A stretch of DNA of 8,957 bases, from positions 1 to 8,957 of the forward strand of contig CAIZCB010000435.1 in assembly GCA_903931355.1 (NCBI GenBank), written 5' to 3'. The notes beneath the pieces are model-generated. The model made no database searches. It was not told the DNA's origin and saw only the letters and a list, made by a program, of their open reading frames with translations. Both the position numbers and the translations under genes were made by a program. Positions 5,480 to 8,957 of the stretch are shown here, piece by piece. This DNA comes from an uncultured Pseudomonadota bacterium (GTDB lineage: Bacteria; Pseudomonadota; Gammaproteobacteria; Methylococcales; Methylomonadaceae). Position 1 is the first letter of the stretch; the number at the start of each line of letters is the position of its first letter.

Positions 5480-7306
5480 ATGATGAGATATTTTTATTGC
5501 TTAATATTATTGTGGCTCAGCCTATTTTCATCTGGCATTTCCGCCGAATCAGCCACTTACACCCTGCCAATTATTAGCAAAGCCGGCAATGGTGAAGTCC
5601 TCAATACCGCTAATCAATCCAAGTCGCTTTACGATTTAATGGGCGATAAAATCGTTTTGCTAAGTTTTATTTACGCCACTTGCAGCGATGTCAATGGCTG
5701 CCCATTAGCGACTCAGGTGCTGCATAAAATCAGTCGTGAATTACAAAAGCAGCCAGAAATTGCCAGCAAATTACGCTTGCTGACTTTAAGTTTTAATCCC
5801 AGTCACGATACGCCGGAAAAAATGCAGTTATATGGACAGGGTTTAAATAATGTTAATTTGGATTGGCAGTTTTTAACTACCGCTTCAGAACAACAATTGC
5901 AGCCGATTTTGGATGCTTATCAGCAAAATGTGCAGAAGATTTATGATGAAAAAGGCCAATTTACCGGCACTTTTTCGCATTTGTTACGGGTGTATTTAAT
6001 TGATACCAACAAGCAAATCCGCAATATTTACAGCGTCGATTTTTTAAATCCGCAGACTTTAATTAGCGATATTAAGACCTTGTTAGCGGGTGATTTGCCT
6101 ATCGTTAAATCAGCAAACGATCCCGAAATTCTGTATCGGGCTGGTGATTACAAACAAACTTACCAACAAGCCGATTACCAAACTCGCTCGATAGCTTTAA
6201 CCCAGCGCCAAGGCCAAGCTGCTAATTTGTTGAGCTACGCACAAAAGCCTCCATTGGGTTTGCCGAAATTAACCTCGCCTGCCGATAACGCTATCAATGC
6301 CGCTAAAATTGCCTTAGGTCGCAAGTTGTTTTATGACCGCCGATTGTCTTTGAACAATACTTTTTCCTGCGCCATGTGCCATATTCCCGAACAAGGTTTT
6401 AGCAATAATGAAATGGCAACCGCTGTCGGTGTTGAAGGGCGTAGCGTTAGGCGTAATAGTCCGTCTTTGTATAACGTTGCTTATGCGAAATTGTTGTTCC
6501 ATGATGGCCGCGAAGACAGTTTGGAACAGCAAGCTTGGGGGCCGTTGTTGGCACAGAATGAAATGGCGAATCCGTCGATTGGTTATGTGATTAATAAAAT
6601 CAAAGCCAATGCCGATTATCAAGGCTGGTTTGAAAAAGCCTTTCATCAAGCGCCGAATATGCTGAATGTCGGCCAAGCTTTGGCGAGCTATCAACGCAGT
6701 TTAAATTCTGCGAATTCGGCGTTTGATAGTTGGTATTTTGGTAAACAAGCCGAGGCGATGAGTCAGCAAGCGCAACGCGGATTTGCTTTGTTTAGTGGTA
6801 AAGGCGGTTGTGTGGCTTGTCACAGCATTGAACAAAAATCGGCTTTGTTGACTGACCAAAAGCGCCATAACACCGGCATTGGTTATCAACAATCAATGGC
6901 GAAAACACCCGAGCAACAAGTGTTGCAAGTTGCCCCAGGTATTGCGATTAATGTCGATAGCCAAGCGCTTAAGTCAGTCGCTGAAAATAAAGCCAATGAT
7001 TTGGGTTTTTATGAAATCAGCCAAAATCCCGCTGATCGTTGGGCTTACAAAACCCCTAGCCTACGCAACGTGGCGTTAAGTGCGCCGTATATGCACAACG
7101 GCAGTTTGGCGAGTTTGGAGGACGTGGTGCGGTTTTATAATCAAGGTGGCGTGGCGAATGAAAATCTGTCGCCAATGATTAAACCGCTGGGTTTATCGGA
7201 TAGCGAGATTGCTGATTTGGTGGCTTTTTTGCAAAGCTTAACTGGCAGTAATGTCGATAAACTGGTGGCTGATGGTTTTGCAGCGCCGGTGGGGGATAGT
7301 CAGTAA
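5480..7306 (+). CDS. Exported fusion of a SCO1/SenC-like domain and a di-haem cytochrome c peroxidase/MauG-family domain
   Basis: The 608 residues begin with a signal peptide of about 22 residues (cleavage likely after SGISA), so the protein should be periplasmic. Residues 30-205 resemble SCO1/thioredoxin-fold proteins: VLLSFIYATC, then a Cys pair at 68 and 74, LRLLTLSFNPSHDTPEKM, and FSHLLRVYLID with His167. The cysteines are spaced CX5C rather than the usual CX3C. After a linker, residues 262-590 form a di-haem peroxidase domain. It has LFYDRRLS, haem site CAMCH (297-301), FHDGREDSLEQQAWGPL (340-356), haem site CVACH (444-448), TPSLRNVALSAPYMHNG (525-541) and RFYNQGG (551-557). Possible roles are peroxide reduction or MauG-like oxidation of a protein partner; the SCO part may handle copper or thiols. 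The start lacks a clear Shine-Dalgarno, and 5483 is an alternative. The HigA-like gene ends 11 bases upstream. Confidence 0.85.
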   Translation: MMRYFYCLILLWLSLFSSGISAESATYTLPIISKAGNGEVLNTANQSKSLYDLMGDKIVLLSFIYATCSDVNGCPLATQVLHKISRELQKQPEIASKLRLLTLSFNPSHDTPEKMQLYGQGLNNVNLDWQFLTTASEQQLQPILDAYQQNVQKIYDEKGQFTGTFSHLLRVYLIDTNKQIRNIYSVDFLNPQTLISDIKTLLAGDLPIVKSANDPEILYRAGDYKQTYQQADYQTRSIALTQRQGQAANLLSYAQKPPLGLPKLTSPADNAINAAKIALGRKLFYDRRLSLNNTFSCAMCHIPEQGFSNNEMATAVGVEGRSVRRNSPSLYNVAYAKLLFHDGREDSLEQQAWGPLLAQNEMANPSIGYVINKIKANADYQGWFEKAFHQAPNMLNVGQALASYQRSLNSANSAFDSWYFGKQAEAMSQQAQRGFALFSGKGGCVACHSIEQKSALLTDQKRHNTGIGYQQSMAKTPEQQVLQVAPGIAINVDSQALKSVAENKANDLGFYEISQNPADRWAYKTPSLRNVALSAPYMHNGSLASLEDVVRFYNQGGVANENLSPMIKPLGLSDSEIADLVAFLQSLTGSNVDKLVADGFAAPVGDSQ

Positions 7307-7357
7307 AGGTTGTGCGAGAGCTTTGTTCCCGTTGCTACTCGCTGCTATTTAAGAATA

Positions 7358-7438
7358 CATCCCCCTTTGAAAAAGGCGGATTGAGGGGGGATTTATTTAA
7401 ATAATCTCCCCTAACCCCTCTTTTTCAAAGAGGGGATG
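7358..7438. repeat. Imperfect palindromic repeat with ~40-base arms
   Basis: The left arm begins CATCCCCCTTTGAAAAAGG and the right arm ends with its near-complement, CTTTTTCAAAGAGGGGATG. The arms meet at a perfect 12-base palindrome, TTATTTAAATAA (7393-7404). Differences between the arms are a few substitutions and a one- to two-base indel. Each arm also holds a shorter internal hairpin (pyrimidine-rich CCCCTTT against AAAGGCGG). Structurally it resembles the dispersed intergenic palindromes or MITE-like elements common in bacterial genomes. It sits between two convergent genes, five bases from the 3' end of the oxidoreductase gene, and could act as a two-way terminator. No transposase or clear target-site duplication is visible. 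Confidence 0.8.
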
Positions 7439-7442
7439 CAAG

Positions 7443-8453
7443 TTAGATTTGAATAGTTTTACCTTGTTTTGCCGAAGCTAACGCCGCAACGATAACCCGA
7501 CAGTTATCTCGCGCATCTGCTAACGATAAAGCGGGCGCTTGGCCATTGAGAACGCAATCGCTGAAATGCTCAATTTCGGCTTTGAAGTGATTAACCGCTG
7601 GCAAGCGTTGTTCACTTTGTTGGCCGTCTTCTGTCCACCAAGAAATCACCGGTACATCGCCCGGCAATTGCCAAACGATATGGCATTTGATGCCGCCTTT
7701 GGTGCCGATAATTTCGTATTCACAACGTCTGGCTCGATCAAAGCTGAAATCAAATTGTGCGAAACGGCCTTCGCCAAAATCTAACACGCCACTGCTGGCA
7801 ATATCCGCGCCGCTTTCGGCATAGTGGGATAAAGCTGTCACCGCTTTGGGTAATTGCTTAAAAAACATTCTTAGCGAATGAATTGCATAACAGCCAATGT
7901 CCCACATCGCTCCGCCGCCGTTATCGACGCTTTCCGCCAAACGATACAGCCGCGCTGGCCGCATCATGAACGAATAGCTGGCGCGAACTGAGCGAATTTC
8001 ACCAATCAAACCGGAGTCTAAAATCTCCATCACTCGCGCATGTTGCGGATGGAAGCGGTACATAAAACCTTCCATCACTTTAACTTGTTGTTGCTGGGCG
8101 GCCGCTTCGATGGCGTCAATATCGGCAACATTTAATGCCATTGGTTTTTCACATAACACATGCTTGCCGCTGGCAATCGCCCGCAAAGCCCATTCTGCAT
8201 GTTCATGGTTAGCCATTGGCAAATACACGGCTTGAATATCGGCATTAGCCAACAAAGCATCTAAATCATCATAGGCTTTGATGTTGGGGTAACACGGTGC
8301 GTATTTGGCTAAAGTTTCTGCCGAAGCACCAGTGCGACGACTGGCGATTGCCACTAACTGGGCGTTATTGGCTTCCAAAATCGCAGGCATTAAGCGCTCA
8401 TTGATTCGTGCTGCGCCGAGAATTCCCCAGCGTAATTGGTTTGCGCTACTCAT
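7443..8453 (-). CDS. Gfo/Idh/MocA-family NAD(P)-dependent oxidoreductase
   Basis: The protein has 336 residues from the ATG at 8453. An N-terminal Rossmann domain starts with LRWGILGAARIN (7-18) and continues to VYLPMANHEHAEWALRAIASGKHVLCEKPMALN (76-108), with the family EKP motif at 102-104. The C-terminal alpha/beta domain has GGGAMWDIGCYAIH (179-192), the family region carrying catalytic Asp185 and His192. Members oxidise or reduce sugars, inositols or trans-dihydrodiols in the cytoplasm; the substrate is not predictable. An upstream in-frame ATG at 8501 would add 16 low-complexity residues and run inside the preceding gene. The 8453 start overlaps that gene's stop as ATGA, which points to translational coupling. 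The gene is convergent with the cytochrome fusion gene and ends next to the palindromic repeat. Confidence 0.92.
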   Translation of the reverse strand: MSSANQLRWGILGAARINERLMPAILEANNAQLVAIASRRTGASAETLAKYAPCYPNIKAYDDLDALLANADIQAVYLPMANHEHAEWALRAIASGKHVLCEKPMALNVADIDAIEAAAQQQQVKVMEGFMYRFHPQHARVMEILDSGLIGEIRSVRASYSFMMRPARLYRLAESVDNGGGAMWDIGCYAIHSLRMFFKQLPKAVTALSHYAESGADIASSGVLDFGEGRFAQFDFSFDRARRCEYEIIGTKGGIKCHIVWQLPGDVPVISWWTEDGQQSEQRLPAVNHFKAEIEHFSDCVLNGQAPALSLADARDNCRVIVAALASAKQGKTIQI

Positions 8454-8752
8454 TGTGGTTTTGGCATTTGCGCTTGATGTTGACGGCGCATTTCTTCCCA
8501 TTTTGCCGCTTGTTCTGGGTTTAACAGTTCGGTGACTTTATCGTGTGATTCGCGGTGAATGGCGGCAAATTTTTCGTGTTGGGCTTTAAAAATCGCATCC
8601 ACTTTAGCTTTTTGTTCGGCCGTTAATCCTAGTTCTTTACTCAAATGATCCAGCTTATGACTAGCTGGGGTTTCGTAATTGTTGTCGCTGGCCGCATAGC
8701 TAGTCATCGGTAAAACTAACGCGCTGATCAATAATAAAATTTTGCTGTGCAT
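8450..8752 (-). CDS. Small Spy/CpxP-like periplasmic protein with two LTxxQ-type motifs
   Basis: The 100-residue protein has a clear signal peptide (MHSKILLLISALVLP..., cleavage probably after SYA at 18-20). The mature part is short, highly charged and helical. It contains LTAEQKAKVDAIF (43-55) and LNPEQAAKWEEM (77-88), two copies of the LTxxQ motif that marks Spy, CpxP and related envelope-stress or metal-sensing proteins. Known relatives are periplasmic chaperones or sensors. This one is shorter than E. coli Spy, so its activity is uncertain. The start is supported by AAGGAAG (8759-8765 on the complementary strand) six bases before the ATG. The stop codon overlaps the ATG of the Gfo/Idh/MocA oxidoreductase, and an unidentified ORF ends 24 bases upstream, so three genes may share a transcript. 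Confidence 0.75.
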   Translation of the reverse strand: MHSKILLLISALVLPMTSYAASDNNYETPASHKLDHLSKELGLTAEQKAKVDAIFKAQHEKFAAIHRESHDKVTELLNPEQAAKWEEMRRQHQAQMPKPQ

Positions 8753-8776
8753 GATTAACTTCCTTGAGATTAAAAA

Positions 8777-8956
8777 TTACGGTTTTTGTTGGCACGGACA
8801 ATCAATATCTATGCGTTTGGGATTGGCTTCTTCTTTTTGAAACCGTTCTTTAATCCGTAAATATAGTTGCATCCGAGCATTGGTAGAGTCTATCAAAGCC
8901 GAATTGAGTAATTCTTCAGATCGATAATGAATTTGGTGTTTGAATTGAACACAACA
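8777..8956 (-). CDS. Unidentified protein, C-terminal part (partial, 5' end outside window)
   Basis: On the minus strand one frame is open from the right edge to a TAA at 8777-8779, giving 59 residues. The other two frames have stops in this stretch. The translation is rich in charged residues (LYLRIKERFQKEEANPKRID) and ends with IDIDCPCQQKP, a closing Cys-Pro-Cys. A second cysteine pair lies at the truncated beginning (CCVQFKHQIH). I do not recognise a family. The nearby Spy/CpxP-like gene, 24 bases downstream on the same strand, suggests a shared operon, possibly in envelope or metal response, but this is only context. Because the start is missing, the frame could still be non-coding. Confidence 0.45.
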   Translation of the reverse strand, partial: CCVQFKHQIHYRSEELLNSALIDSTNARMQLYLRIKERFQKEEANPKRIDIDCPCQQKP

Positions 8957-8957
8957 C

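Noticed and set aside
7307..7357. GCGAG...CTCGC inverted repeat just after the peroxidase fusion stop codon
   Set aside because: The arms are five bases, the loop is about 19 bases and there is no T tract, so it is not a convincing terminator.
8454..8501. Longer start of the Gfo/Idh/MocA oxidoreductase
   Set aside because: The extra residues are low-complexity and lie fully inside the preceding gene; the ATGA overlap gives a better start, and the Rossmann motif begins right after it.

Overview
The window looks like ordinary chromosomal DNA from a Gram-negative proteobacterium, most likely a gammaproteobacterium. It has Shine-Dalgarno-led genes, exported proteins with typical signal peptides, a periplasmic c-type cytochrome, and MoaC, MoaE and type II NADH dehydrogenase proteins close in length and motifs to those of E. 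coli. A methylotroph-like respiratory lifestyle is possible but the sequence does not prove it. Composition is moderate in G+C overall, with one clearly AT-rich gene (1144-1899).

Layout, left to right. The + strand carries the C-terminal end of a HipA-family kinase (3-254), a TauE/SafE-type permease (321-1130), an AT-rich endonuclease/exonuclease/phosphatase-fold gene (1144-1899), and a type II NADH:quinone oxidoreductase (2046-3347) followed closely by a small YcxB-like membrane protein (3373-3897). A strong hairpin at 3905-3934 closes this run. It lies between that gene and the convergent moaE (3943-4386, -), which follows moaD (4388-4621, -). moaC (4676-5191, +) diverges from moaD. Its end overlaps a HigA-like antitoxin gene (5184-5468) that has no visible HigB partner. 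Next comes a 608-residue exported protein (5480-7306) joining a SCO1/thioredoxin-like domain to a di-haem cytochrome c peroxidase/MauG domain. A palindromic repeat of about 80 bp (7358-7438) separates it from a convergent minus-strand cluster. Read in its own direction, that cluster is an unidentified partial ORF (8777-8956), a small Spy/CpxP-like periplasmic protein (8450-8752), and a Gfo/Idh/MocA oxidoreductase (7443-8453) joined to the previous gene by an ATGA overlap.

How the genes relate. moaC, moaD and moaE belong to one pathway, molybdopterin synthesis: MoaC acts at the cyclic pyranopterin step, and MoaD/MoaE form the sulfur-inserting synthase. The NADH dehydrogenase feeds the quinone pool, and the SCO-peroxidase fusion acts on the periplasmic side in redox or peroxide handling. 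The other genes have no obvious common task. I see no CRISPR array, tRNA, rRNA or complete insertion sequence, and no convincing novel multigene system. The items most worth a second look are the SCO-peroxidase fusion with its widened cysteine motif, the HigA orphan coupled to moaC, the foreign-looking nuclease-fold gene, and the palindromic repeat.
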